DNA of 11,368 nt from Desulfobacteraceae bacterium (GTDB taxonomy: Bacteria; Desulfobacterota; DSM-4660; Desulfatiglandales; B25-G16). Shown piece after piece: positions 1-5,996 of this stretch. Every line of letters starts with the position of its first letter. Position 1 is the stretch's first letter. The translations under genes were made by a program, and so were the position numbers. The stretch is taken from assembly GCA_028572035.1 (NCBI GenBank), contig JAPVWE010000023.1, forward strand, positions 1 through 11,368. The letters run 5' to 3'. Below the pieces are notes generated by a model. The model saw nothing but the letters and a program-made list of their open reading frames with translations, did not search any database and was not told the DNA's origin.

Positions 1-145
1 AGTAGAGATGGTTATGCCTGGTGATAATGTCTCCCTGGAGATACATTTGATAACCCCAATAGCCATGGAAAAGGAACTCCGCTTTGCTATCCGGGAAGGT
101 GGCAAGACAGTTGGTGCCGGAGTAATAAGTGATATTGTAGAATAG
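1..145 (+). CDS. tuf: Elongation factor Tu, C-terminal end (partial)
   Basis: EF-Tu carries aminoacyl-tRNA to the ribosomal A site as a GTP complex. Only the last 47 codons are present; the reading frame begins at base 2 and stops with TAG at 143-145. The visible part is the end of beta-barrel domain 3. It contains the stretch MVMPGDNVSLEIHLITPIAM and then the family-typical ending FAIREGGKTVGAGVISDIVE. The gene lies 15 nt before rpsJ, which matches the common bacterial order fusA-tuf-rpsJ (str operon joined to the S10 operon). No promoter or S10 leader is seen in the short gap, so cotranscription with rpsJ is inferred. Confidence 0.97.
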   Translation, partial: VEMVMPGDNVSLEIHLITPIAMEKELRFAIREGGKTVGAGVISDIVE

Positions 146-160
146 GAGACGGAAGCCACT

Positions 161-469
161 ATGAGTAATCAGAAGATCCGGATTCGCCTTAAGGCCTACG
201 ATCATAAACTTTTGGATCAATCTGTCTCCGAGATTGTGGATACCGCCAGGGGAACTGGAGCAAAGATTGCCGGTCCAATACCACTTCCAACGGAGATTAA
301 TAAATACTGTGTTTTGCGGTCGCCTCACGTCGATAAGAAATCGAGAGAGCAGTTTGAGATAAGGACCCATAAGAGATTGATAGATATCTTGGAACCTACA
401 CAGCAGACAGTGGATGCCCTTATGAAATTGGATCTTGCCGCTGGTGTAGATGTAGAGATAAAGCTCTAG
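161..469 (+). CDS. rpsJ: Small-subunit ribosomal protein S10 (NusE)
   Basis: S10 sits in the head of the 30S subunit and, as NusE, also links NusB and NusG in transcription antitermination. The 102-residue product has the normal family length. Recognisable stretches are KIRIRLKAYDHKLLDQS near the N-terminus, the GPIPLPTEIN region of the long loop around residues 38-47, and HVDKKSREQFEIRTHKRLID around 56-75. The ATG at 161 is preceded by purine-rich GGAG and GGAAG sequences in the 15-nt gap after tuf. It is the first gene of the S10 operon here, 15 nt before rplC. The sequence reads like Desulfobacterota S10 proteins, judged from memory only. Confidence 0.98.
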   Translation: MSNQKIRIRLKAYDHKLLDQSVSEIVDTARGTGAKIAGPIPLPTEINKYCVLRSPHVDKKSREQFEIRTHKRLIDILEPTQQTVDALMKLDLAAGVDVEIKL

Positions 470-484
470 AGGAAAAAGGGGAAG

Positions 485-1117
485 ATGGCCAGGGGTATTT
501 TGGGAAAGAAGATTGGTATGACACGTGTTTTTCATGAGAGTGGGGAAAGTGTACCTGTCTCTGTGCTGGAGGTTGGCCCGTGTTATGTAATTCAGATCAA
601 AAGGATCGAGAAAGAGGGATATAATGCCATTCAGATAGGCTTTCAGCCAAAGAAAGACAAACGACTCAATAAGCCTATATTAGGTTGTTTTAAGGCAGCG
701 GGAAAGGGTGGATTTGCCTTTTTGCGGGAGATAAGAGTAGATGACGTTGATTCATTTGAACTTGGACAAGAGATTAATAATGAGATGTTTAATGTTGGAG
801 ATCTGGTAACAATAAGAGGTATTAGCAAAGGAAGGGGTTTTACCGGGGTTGTCAAGAGATGGGGTTTTAGTGGAGGAGATACAAGTCACGGTTGTCGCTC
901 TCACAAGGTTCCGGGTTCAATTGGTGCCAGCGCTACTCCAAGCAGGGTAATGAAAGGGAAGAAGCTTCCTGGCAGGATGGGTAACAAAAAAGTGACAGTC
1001 AAGAATCTAAAGATTGTTGATGTGCTCAAGGAAAAGAACCTAATCTTGGTGAAAGGTGCAGTTCCTGGCAGTAGAGGAAGCTTGCTAGAGGTAAAGACAA
1101 GTGGAGCAAAGGAGTAA
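485..1117 (+). CDS. rplC: Large-subunit ribosomal protein L3
   Basis: L3 is an early-assembly 23S rRNA binder whose extended loop reaches toward the peptidyl-transferase centre. The 210-residue product is of usual length. It opens with MARGILGKKIGMTRVF and has the central signature GDLVTIRGISKGRGFTGVVK (about residues 105-124). The loop HKVPGSIGASATPSRVMKGK follows at about 140-159, then LPGRMGNKKVTVKNL. The GSIGASATP version has alanine where gamma-proteobacterial L3 has the glutamine that is methylated in E. coli. The ATG at 485 has a purine-rich upstream region (AGAGGA, AGGGG). Its TAA stop directly abuts the rplD start, so the two are probably translationally coupled. Confidence 0.98.
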   Translation: MARGILGKKIGMTRVFHESGESVPVSVLEVGPCYVIQIKRIEKEGYNAIQIGFQPKKDKRLNKPILGCFKAAGKGGFAFLREIRVDDVDSFELGQEINNEMFNVGDLVTIRGISKGRGFTGVVKRWGFSGGDTSHGCRSHKVPGSIGASATPSRVMKGKKLPGRMGNKKVTVKNLKIVDVLKEKNLILVKGAVPGSRGSLLEVKTSGAKE

Positions 1118-1741
1118 ATGGCCCTCATAGATGTACATAATGTAAAAGGTGAGAAGATTCTTGAACGAGATATAAGGGATGAGATCTTCACTGTTTCTAT
1201 CAGAGAAGATATACTTCATCAGGTGGTGAGGGCTCAGTTGGCCGGTTCTCGTTCTGGTAGTGCCTCGACCAAAAATAGATCTGAGATAAGGGCCAGCAGT
1301 AGAAAGCTATGGCGGCAAAAAGGGACGGGTAGGGCCAGGGTGGGGGCGGCATCTTCGCCTTTGAGGAGGGGTGGTGGCGTAGCTTTTGGACCTACGCCAA
1401 GAGATTATTCATTGAAGATTAATAAGAAGGTAAGAAAGGCAGCCTTAAAGATGGCTTTGGCCGACAAATTCAAAACAGGTCAACTCATTGTAGTTGATAA
1501 CTTTCATCTTGAGGAGATAAAAACCAAGAAATTTGTTGAGATTTTGGAGAACTTTGATTTGGATAATGTGCTCATTGTTACGGAGAAGCCAGATGAAAAC
1601 CTTGAAAAATCTTCCAGAAACATTAAAAGCGTTAAACTCCTAAGAGCTGAAGGACTAAACGTATATGATATCCTGAGTCATAAATATCTCTTATTTGTTG
1701 AACCTGCCTTGGGGATAGTCGAGGAAGGCCTTGGTAAGTGA
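1118..1741 (+). CDS. rplD: Large-subunit ribosomal protein L4
   Basis: L4 lines the peptide exit tunnel with L22; in E. coli it also represses its own S10 operon. The 207-residue product has the long tunnel loop typical of the family at about residues 60-95: KLWRQKGTGRARVGAASSP, then LRRGGGVAFGPTPRDYS. The globular C-terminal domain ends with the KYLLFVEPALGIVEE region. The ATG follows the rplC stop with no gap, and AAAGGAG at 1108-1114 serves as ribosome-binding site inside rplC. The stop TGA overlaps the rplW ATG by one base. The leader needed to judge autoregulation lies upstream of tuf, outside the window. Confidence 0.97.
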   Translation: MALIDVHNVKGEKILERDIRDEIFTVSIREDILHQVVRAQLAGSRSGSASTKNRSEIRASSRKLWRQKGTGRARVGAASSPLRRGGGVAFGPTPRDYSLKINKKVRKAALKMALADKFKTGQLIVVDNFHLEEIKTKKFVEILENFDLDNVLIVTEKPDENLEKSSRNIKSVKLLRAEGLNVYDILSHKYLLFVEPALGIVEEGLGK

Positions 1742-2028
1742 TGGATCTTTACCAGATAATTAAGAGACCTCTGGTAACAGAGAAGGGCACAAAACAAAAG
1801 GAGCAATCAAATCAACTTGCATTCGAGGTGGACAGACGGGCTAACAAGATATTGGTTAGGAACGCTGTTGAGAACATATTCAAGGTTAAGGTTGTAAGCG
1901 TAAGGATGATGAATGTCAAAGGCAAGGAACGCAGAGTGGGAAGGAATGTGGGAAGAAAGGCAGACTGGAAAAAGGCGATTGTAAGACTTGCTCCAGGTGA
2001 GAATATCGAATTTTTTGAAGGTATTTAA
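1741..2028 (+). CDS. rplW: Large-subunit ribosomal protein L23
   Basis: L23 sits at the exit of the peptide tunnel and is the docking point for trigger factor and SRP. The 95-residue product begins MDLYQIIKRPLVTEKG, the standard family start, and has the basic KGKERRVGRNVGRKADWKKA stretch at about residues 60-79. I place the start at ATG 1741, which overlaps the rplD stop (TGATG); a GTG at 1738 would add one residue. GAGGAAGG at 1721-1728 is a plausible ribosome-binding site. The gene is followed by an unusually long 251-bp spacer full of repeats before rplB, where most S10 operons have only a few bases. Confidence 0.96.
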   Translation: MDLYQIIKRPLVTEKGTKQKEQSNQLAFEVDRRANKILVRNAVENIFKVKVVSVRMMNVKGKERRVGRNVGRKADWKKAIVRLAPGENIEFFEGI

Positions 2029-2044
2029 GGATTGAAGATTGATG
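2028..2044. repeat. Degenerate 7-bp repeats, left remnant
   Basis: Two heptads, AGGATTG and AAGATTG, begin at the last base of the rplW stop codon and run up to the palindromic element at 2041. The same AAGATTG heptad resumes right after the element at 2184. The simplest reading is one heptad array split by an insertion. Two units alone would be weak evidence; the match to the right-hand array carries the call. Confidence 0.55.
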
Positions 2045-2183
2045 GTTTCGTAAAAAGTCGCCGGTGCTGTCATTGCGAGCGTAGCGAAGCAATCTCATTG
2101 GCTGTAACTGCTTGAAATCAGGAGATTACTTCGTCGCTTCGCTCCTCGCAATGACCGGGGAAAAGACTTTTTACGAAGCCATC
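2041..2183. mobile_element. MITE-like palindromic element in the rplW-rplB spacer
   Basis: The outer arms GATGGTTTCGTAAAAAGTC (2041-2059) and GACTTTTTACGAAGCCATC (2165-2183) are reverse complements at 18 of 19 positions. Inside them is a second, imperfect inverted pair. The left copy has TCATTGCGAGCGTAGCGAAG (2070-2089) then CAATCTC. The right copy, read in reverse, has TCATTGCGAGGAGCGAAGCG then a diverged tail ending AATCTC. The motif TCATTGCGAG...AGCGAAGC...AATCTC is familiar as a dispersed intergenic palindrome in many environmental bacteria (recall, not searched). AAGATT or AAGATTG flanks both ends (2035-2041 and 2184-2190), either as a target duplication or because the element sits in a heptad array of that unit. 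It is about 143 bp, has no coding capacity, and would fold as a long hairpin in RNA. Confidence 0.75.
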
Positions 2184-2218
2184 AAGATTGTAAATCGAAA
2201 ATCGAAGATTGAAAAATG
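2184..2218. repeat. Degenerate 7-bp tandem repeat, 5 units
   Basis: Five consecutive heptads run without interruption from the right end of the palindromic element. Examples are AAGATTG (2184-2190, repeated exactly at 2205-2211), TAAATCG and AAAATCG. All fit an A-rich consensus resembling AARATYG. No gene or transcript signal is evident in it. The remaining stretch to 2244 shows nothing I can name. Confidence 0.7.
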
Positions 2219-2244
2219 CAAGTAAAGTAGAGAATTTCCATTTA

Positions 2245-2272
2245 ATGTTTCAAGTTTGAAGTTTCAAAATGG
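2245..2272. repeat. Degenerate 7-bp repeat just upstream of rplB
   Basis: Four heptads lie immediately before the rplB start: ATGTTTC, AAGTTTG, AAGTTTC, AAAATGG. They occupy the place where the rplB ribosome-binding site would be expected; only a weak GGGA remains close to the ATG. The heptad here is related to the AGTTTCA unit found before rpsE at 8578-8605. Confidence 0.6.
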
Positions 2273-2279
2273 GATAGAT

Positions 2280-3101
2280 ATGGCACTTAGAAAGAATAAT
2301 CCAACCTCACCTGGAAGGCGATTTCAGACAGTATCAACATTTGAAGAGATTACACGCAGCAAGCCAGAAAAGAGCCTATTGAAGTCAATAAAGAAGTCTG
2401 GCGGCAGGAATTCTAATGGCCGGATAACCCTCAGACACAGGGGAGGAGGTCACAAGAGGAGATATAGGGTCATTGATTTTAGAAGGCGAAAAGATGGTAT
2501 TCCGGGTACCGTGGCCTCTATAGAATACGACCCTAATAGGTCGGCGAGGATTGCCCTCCTTCACTACTTAGATGGAGAGAAGTCTTATATTTTGGCTCCA
2601 GATAGATTACAAATTGGTGATAGGGTAGAATCTGGAGCGGATGTGGAGATCAAGGCAGGCAATTCTATGCCTTTACGCAATATTCCCATAGGCACGCATA
2701 TACACAATATAGAGTTACATGTGGGTCATGGTGGACAGCTAGCAAGAAGTGCAGGAGGATATGCCCAATTGATGGCTAAGGAAGGGAAGTACTCGCAGGT
2801 GAAGCTCCCCTCAGGTGAGGTAAGAATGATATTGTTGGATTGCAGGGCCACCATTGGGGAGATTGGAAATCTGGATCATGAAAATATTTCCCTTGGCAAG
2901 GCAGGAAGAAGCCGTTGGTTTGGAAGAAGGCCACACGTAAGAGGTGTAGCTATGAACCCGGTCGATCATCCACTCGGAGGCGGAGAAGGGAAATCATCAG
3001 GGGGTAGGCATCCAGTTACACCTTGGGGTGTTCCCACTAAAGGGTTTAGAACAAGGCGCAAAAGAATAAGCGACAGATTGATTATTAAGAGAAGGAAATA
3101 G
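2280..3101 (+). CDS. rplB: Large-subunit ribosomal protein L2
   Basis: L2 is a primary 23S rRNA binder needed for subunit association and peptidyl-transferase activity. The product from ATG 2280 is 273 residues, the same as E. coli L2. It starts MALRKNNPTSPGRRFQTVST and contains GRITLRHRGGGHKRRYRVID. The C-terminal domain has the conserved GVAMNPVDHPLGGGEGKSSG, with the histidine important for activity, then GRHPVTPWGVPTKGFRTR. An upstream in-frame TTG at 2256 would add eight residues derived from the repeat and is rejected, because family members start at MA(L/I). No strong Shine-Dalgarno sequence precedes the ATG. The spacer from rplW is 251 bp instead of the usual few bases. Confidence 0.97.
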   Translation: MALRKNNPTSPGRRFQTVSTFEEITRSKPEKSLLKSIKKSGGRNSNGRITLRHRGGGHKRRYRVIDFRRRKDGIPGTVASIEYDPNRSARIALLHYLDGEKSYILAPDRLQIGDRVESGADVEIKAGNSMPLRNIPIGTHIHNIELHVGHGGQLARSAGGYAQLMAKEGKYSQVKLPSGEVRMILLDCRATIGEIGNLDHENISLGKAGRSRWFGRRPHVRGVAMNPVDHPLGGGEGKSSGGRHPVTPWGVPTKGFRTRRKRISDRLIIKRRK

Positions 3102-3115
3102 GAGAGGAGAAAGTT

Positions 3116-3409
3116 TTGCCACGCTCAGTAAAGAAGGGACCTTTTGTGGATGAGAGTTTAATGAAAAAGGTAAAGAGGGTCGGGGAGGAGGACACACATC
3201 AGGTTATCAAGACATGGTCTCGGCGGTCCACTATAATACCGGAGTTTATTGGTCTGACTTTTGCTGTGCATAACGGGAAGAAATTCGTTCCGGTATTTAT
3301 CATCGAAGATATGGTAGGGCATAAATTAGGTGAATTTTCGCCAACAAGAATATTCCACAGCCACTCTGGAGGCGATAAGAAGTCACGTTTGAAAGGGAAG
3401 AAAAAATAG
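3116..3409 (+). CDS. rpsS: Small-subunit ribosomal protein S19
   Basis: S19 forms a complex with S13 in the 30S head near the A-site tRNA and the bridge to the 50S subunit. The 97-residue product has the standard opening PRSVKKGPFVDESLMKKV and the core IKTWSRRSTIIPEFIGLTFA. It ends with the conserved GHKLGEFSPTRIFHSHSGGD region before a lysine-rich tail. The start is TTG at 3116, fixed by the family N-terminus (M)PRSxKKGPF and by the purine run GGAGAGGAGA in the 14-nt gap after rplB. It is one of three TTG starts in this cluster. Confidence 0.97.
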   Translation: MPRSVKKGPFVDESLMKKVKRVGEEDTHQVIKTWSRRSTIIPEFIGLTFAVHNGKKFVPVFIIEDMVGHKLGEFSPTRIFHSHSGGDKKSRLKGKKK

Positions 3410-3453
3410 AAAAAGGGAAAATGAGGCAGAATTATTGAGGATTTCTGTAAGAG

Positions 3454-3786
3454 ATGGAAGTTAAGGCTATTGCAAAATACATACGAATATCACCCCGGAA
3501 GGTTAGATTGCTTATGAGAGAGATAAGAGGGAAAAAGGTTGAAGAGGCGCTCAACTTACTAGCATTCGCTCCACAAAAAGGGGCTCCCATTCTGCGTAAG
3601 TTAATCAATTCTGCTGTTGCCAATGCCAGCCAATATCCTGATACTGATGTTGATAACTTGTTTATAAAGCATATATTTGCTGATGAAGGACCAACGTTAA
3701 AACGATTCAGGCCAAGGGCTATGGGGAGGGCGACAAGGATAAGAAAGAGAAGCAGTCACCTGACGGTTATACTTGATGGGCGATAA
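3454..3786 (+). CDS. rplV: Large-subunit ribosomal protein L22
   Basis: L22 lines the exit tunnel opposite L4, where its hairpin loop contributes to macrolide sensitivity and nascent-chain arrest. The 110-residue product equals E. coli in length. It has AKYIRISPRKVRLLMREIRG at the N-terminus, the NSAVANASQYP helix around residues 52-62, and the loop GPTLKRFRPRAMGRATRIRK at about 79-98, followed by SSHLTVIL. The ATG at 3454 has only a distant GAGG upstream (about 3436-3439). A short non-coding gap of 44 nt separates it from rpsS, and an 80-nt repeat-bearing gap follows. Confidence 0.97.
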   Translation: MEVKAIAKYIRISPRKVRLLMREIRGKKVEEALNLLAFAPQKGAPILRKLINSAVANASQYPDTDVDNLFIKHIFADEGPTLKRFRPRAMGRATRIRKRSSHLTVILDGR

Positions 3787-3801
3787 CAGTGAAAAAAGTG
3801 C

Positions 3802-3843
3802 CTAAAGTTACCGATTATCATTCATAACTTTTAGCTTTGAACT
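3802..3843. repeat. Inverted repeat with weak 7-bp periodicity, rplV-rpsC spacer
   Basis: CTAAAGTTA (3802-3810) pairs with TAACTTTTAG (3825-3834), leaving one bulged base and a 14-nt loop. The right arm continues in a weak heptad phase: CATAACT, TTTAGCT, TTGAACT (3823-3843). The segment AGTGCCTAAAGTTA around 3797-3810 matches AGTGCCTAAATTTG at 5396-5409 at 12 of 14 positions, so the rplV-rpsC and rpsQ-rplN spacers seem to hold the same repeat family. There is no T-run after the stem, so it is not a typical intrinsic terminator. Confidence 0.5.
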
Positions 3844-3854
3844 TGACAGATTGG

Positions 3855-3861
3855 AAGGAGG
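3855..3861 (+). promoter_or_regulatory. Ribosome-binding site deciding the rpsC start
   Basis: AAGGAGG lies five bases before the GTG at 3867. It fixes the start there rather than at the in-frame TTG at 3837, which lies in the repeat-derived spacer. Confidence 0.85.
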
Positions 3862-3866
3862 CTTTG

Positions 3867-4505
3867 GTGGGCCAAAAGGTACATCCAATAGGATTGAGAT
3901 TAGGCATTAATAGAACTTGGAATAGCAGGTGGTTTGCTGGTTCCGAGTTTGCATCACTTGTCATAGAAGACAATGAGATTCGGAGATTTTTGAAAAAGCG
4001 GCTTTATCAGGCTGGTGTATCTCAGATAGAGATTGAGAGAGCTGCTAACAAGGTAAGGCTCAGGATTTATACATCGAGACCGGGGATTATAATAGGTAAG
4101 AGAGGGGCAGAGATAGAAAACCTCAAAAAGGAAATTGAGACCAAGATAGGACGGGAGGTTTCTATCGACATTAAAGAGGTAAGAAGGCCGGAATTGGAAG
4201 CCCAATTGGTCGCAGAGAATATAGCCATACAACTGGTTCGGCGGGTGGCCTTTCGCAGGGCCATGAAGAAGGCCGTTAATTCGGCCATGAGATTTGGTGC
4301 CAAGGGCATAAAGATATCCTGTAGTGGCAGGCTGGGTGGTGCAGAGATGGCAAGGAGAGAATGGTACAGGGAGGGTAGGGTACCACTGCACACCCTCAGA
4401 GCAGATATAGACTATGGATTCACCGAGGCCTTTACAACTTATGGGGTAATAGGAGTAAAAGTAACCATGTTTAGAGGTGAGATTTGGCCCAATAAAGGGG
4501 AATAG
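3867..4505 (+). CDS. rpsC: Small-subunit ribosomal protein S3
   Basis: S3 forms part of the mRNA entry channel in the 30S head, with helicase-like activity. From GTG 3867 the product is 212 residues, normal for the shorter S3 forms that lack the long C-terminal tail of E. coli. It begins (V)GQKVHPIGLRLGINRTWNS. The type-II KH domain is at about residues 40-105 with the GxxG loop as GKRG in SRPGIIIGKRGAEIENLKKE. The C-terminal domain has GRLGGAEMARREWYREGRVP, then LHTLRADIDYGF. An upstream in-frame TTG at 3837 would add ten residues coded by spacer sequence and is rejected. The gap to rplP is 12 nt. Confidence 0.97.
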   Translation: MGQKVHPIGLRLGINRTWNSRWFAGSEFASLVIEDNEIRRFLKKRLYQAGVSQIEIERAANKVRLRIYTSRPGIIIGKRGAEIENLKKEIETKIGREVSIDIKEVRRPELEAQLVAENIAIQLVRRVAFRRAMKKAVNSAMRFGAKGIKISCSGRLGGAEMARREWYREGRVPLHTLRADIDYGFTEAFTTYGVIGVKVTMFRGEIWPNKGE

Positions 4506-4517
4506 AAAGAGGATGGC

Positions 4518-4928
4518 ATGTTAAGCCCAAGAAAGGTTAAACATAGAATGGTGCAAAAGGGACGAATGAGAAGGAAGGCTTATAGAGGTTCGGATCTTGA
4601 ATTTGGTGATTTCGGCCTCCAGGCAACGGAGTGTGGTTTTATGTCTGCCAGACAGATAGAGGCTGCAAGGATAGCAATAACAAGACATGCCAAGAAGGGC
4701 GGTAAGATATGGATACGGGTTTTTCCAGACAAGCCGATAACAAAGAAGCCTGCTGAAACAAGGATGGGCAAGGGCAAGGGTAATTTCGAAGCTTGGGTAG
4801 CAGTAGTAAAACCCGGCAGGATCTTATATGAGATTGAAGGTGTAGACAAAAAGCTAGCTCAAGAGGCCTTTAGGCTCGCTGGTCACAAATTACCCTTTGC
4901 TACTAAATTCTTAAGCAGGAGTTCCTGA
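4518..4928 (+). CDS. rplP: Large-subunit ribosomal protein L16
   Basis: L16 is a late-assembly 50S protein near the A-site and P-site tRNA elbows. The 136-residue length equals E. coli L16. Family blocks are SARQIEAARIAITRHAKKGG (residues 43-62), then KIWIRVFPDKPITKKP, and ETRMGKGKGNFEAWVAVVKP (about 80-99), which includes the arginine region hydroxylated in some bacteria. It starts MLSPRKVKHRMVQKGR, the family start. The ATG at 4518 comes after GGAATAGAAAGAGGATGGC, which supplies a usable AGAGGA. rpmC follows after four bases. Confidence 0.97.
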   Translation: MLSPRKVKHRMVQKGRMRRKAYRGSDLEFGDFGLQATECGFMSARQIEAARIAITRHAKKGGKIWIRVFPDKPITKKPAETRMGKGKGNFEAWVAVVKPGRILYEIEGVDKKLAQEAFRLAGHKLPFATKFLSRSS

Positions 4929-4932
4929 CACC

Positions 4933-5142
4933 GTGAAGACAGGGGATTTACAGGAATTGAGTATCCAAGAATTAGTGGATCGTGAAAGGGAGTTAGCACG
5001 GGAGTTGTTTAACCTTCGATTCCAGATGGCGACAGGCCAGTTAAGTAATCATACTGTTATTAAAAAGACAAAACGGGACATCGCCCGTGTCAAAACTATA
5101 TTGAAAGAGAAGGATGCCGGGAACAGTAAAGCTGGTGCATAG
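4933..5142 (+). CDS. rpmC: Large-subunit ribosomal protein L29
   Basis: L29 is a small two-helix protein beside L23 at the tunnel exit, near the trigger-factor site. The 69-residue product (E. coli 63) has LQELSIQELVDRERELAREL followed by FNLRFQMATGQLSNH, the family signature, and then KKTKRDIARVKTILKEK. The start is GTG at 4933, with GCAGGAGT about 11 bases upstream inside the end of rplP. The C-terminal tail DAGNSKAGA is slightly longer than usual. rpsQ follows after one base. Confidence 0.95.
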   Translation: MKTGDLQELSIQELVDRERELARELFNLRFQMATGQLSNHTVIKKTKRDIARVKTILKEKDAGNSKAGA

Positions 5143-5143
5143 G

Positions 5144-5404
5144 ATGGAGAGACGAGGCAAAAGAAGGCAGATGACGGGCGTTGTTTTAAATAACAAGATG
5201 GATAAGACCGTAAGGGTGTTGGTTGAGAGATTGGCCAAGCATAAGAAATATAAAAAGTACATGAGATACCGGGCACAATATATGGTACATGATCCCCATA
5301 ACAAATGTCAGATAGGTAATAAGGTCAGAATAATCGAAAGTCGCCCAATAAGCAAGTTGAAGAGGTGGAGGGTATTGGAGATTTTGGATCAGAAGAGTGC
5401 CTAA
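5144..5404 (+). CDS. rpsQ: Small-subunit ribosomal protein S17
   Basis: S17 is a primary binder of the 16S 5' domain with an OB fold. From ATG 5144 the product is 86 residues (E. coli 84), starting MERRGKRRQMTGVVLNNKMD, then KTVRVLVERLAKHKKYKKYM and later HDPHNKCQIGNKVRIIESRP. This ATG falls one base after the rpmC stop and gives the usual family N-terminus. An in-frame ATG at 5114 would add ten residues and overlap rpmC by 29 bases. It has a purine run upstream and cannot be excluded, but the added residues do not fit the family. The stop lies within the left arm of an inverted repeat (5396-5409). Confidence 0.95.
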   Translation: MERRGKRRQMTGVVLNNKMDKTVRVLVERLAKHKKYKKYMRYRAQYMVHDPHNKCQIGNKVRIIESRPISKLKRWRVLEILDQKSA

Positions 5405-5604
5405 ATTTGTAAGTGCTCCGCCGCAGGCGGACTAAAGTTAAGAATAGGTTAGCTGGAATTACGGATTTAGGAATCAATAGAATTAGAGCCCAATTCACGA
5501 TTAATAAAGAGCTTCTTTTGGCTCATATAGATTGTTATCTCTGGAAAAAAACCCGGTTGTCTGCTCAAATTTTAGGCACTTTAAACTTTAGCTCACTTAG
5601 AATT
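5396..5604. repeat. Repeat-bearing 206-bp spacer between rpsQ and rplN
   Basis: This gap is normally a few tens of bases. AGTGCCTAAATTTG (5396-5409) is mirrored by CAAATTTTAGGCACT (5566-5580) with one extra base. ACTAAAGTT (5431-5439) is mirrored by AACTTTAG (5585-5592). The order A-B-A'-B' means both stems cannot nest, so alternative folds are possible. The right side follows a 7-bp phase (AGGCACT, TTAAACT, TTAGCTC, ACTTAGA, 5574-5601). The interior contains a hairpin (5417-5431) and an open frame of 66 codons in phase with rplN from a GTG at 5413, which resembles nothing I know. A mobile origin is possible but no clear target duplication is seen. Confidence 0.5.
5417..5431. repeat. Short GC-rich hairpin, TCCGCC-GCA-GGCGGA
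   Basis: A perfect 6-bp stem with a GCA loop lies 12 bases after the rpsQ stop. A near-identical unit (TCCACC-AAA-GGCGGA) occurs at 11068-11082, also next to heptad repeats. No U-tract follows, so it is more likely a dispersed repeat or RNA-processing hairpin than a terminator. Confidence 0.6.
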
Positions 5605-5610
5605 GTTACT

Positions 5611-5979
5611 ATGATACAGGCTGAGACAATATTAAATGTTGCAGATAATTCAGGTGCCAAGAAAGTATACTGCATAAAGGTGCTTGGTGGGACGAGGAGA
5701 AAATATGCAAGGGTGGGCGATGTTATTGTGGTGTCTGTTAGAGAGTCCTTGCCTAATAGCAAGGTAAGAAAGGGTGATGTATTGAGGGCAGTTATAGTCA
5801 GGACAGTTAAGGAGATTAGGCGGGATGATGGCTCATATCTAAAGTTTGATGATAACTCAGCCGTATTGATCAATCAACAAAATGAACCGGTTGGAACCCG
5901 AATTTTCGGCCCTGTCGCCAGGGAGCTGAGGTCAAAAAGATTTATGAAAATTATCTCTCTTGCCCCCGAAGTACTTTAA
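5611..5979 (+). CDS. rplN: Large-subunit ribosomal protein L14
   Basis: L14 binds 23S rRNA at the subunit interface and is the docking site of the silencing factor RsfS. From ATG 5611 the product is 122 residues, as in most bacteria. It starts MIQAETILNVADNSGAKKVY and continues CIKVLGGTRRKYARVGDVIV. Later come KGDVLRAVIVRT, the FDDNSAVLINQQNEPVGTRI block and FGPVARELR. The frame stays open 66 codons upstream to a GTG at 5413, but that segment is spacer. No Shine-Dalgarno sequence is visible before 5611. The gap to rplX is 17 nt. Confidence 0.97.
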   Translation: MIQAETILNVADNSGAKKVYCIKVLGGTRRKYARVGDVIVVSVRESLPNSKVRKGDVLRAVIVRTVKEIRRDDGSYLKFDDNSAVLINQQNEPVGTRIFGPVARELRSKRFMKIISLAPEVL

Positions 5980-5996
5980 CTGCGAGATTATCCATT

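Noticed and set aside
2209..2240. A promoter in the rplW-rplB spacer (TTGAAA)
   Set aside because: The hexamer falls within the heptad repeat and no convincing -10 box lies at the right distance.
3954..4391. 145-codon open frame on the minus strand
   Set aside because: It is antisense to the conserved core of rpsC and has no recognisable domain or ribosome-binding context.
5417..5440. GC hairpin after rpsQ as an intrinsic terminator
   Set aside because: No U-tract follows the stem; the sequence continues CTAAAGTTAAG, and the operon's essential genes lie downstream.
5533..5590. A sigma-70-like promoter in the rpsQ-rplN spacer (TTGTCT with a TTTAAA-like -10)
   Set aside because: The spacing is near 17-18 but the match is weak and expected by chance in AT-rich DNA; there is no supporting evidence.
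5413..5610. An open frame of 66 codons in phase with and upstream of rplN
   Set aside because: The added residues match no L14 family feature, L14 is complete at 122 residues from ATG 5611, and the segment is repeat-bearing spacer with no ribosome-binding site at GTG 5413.
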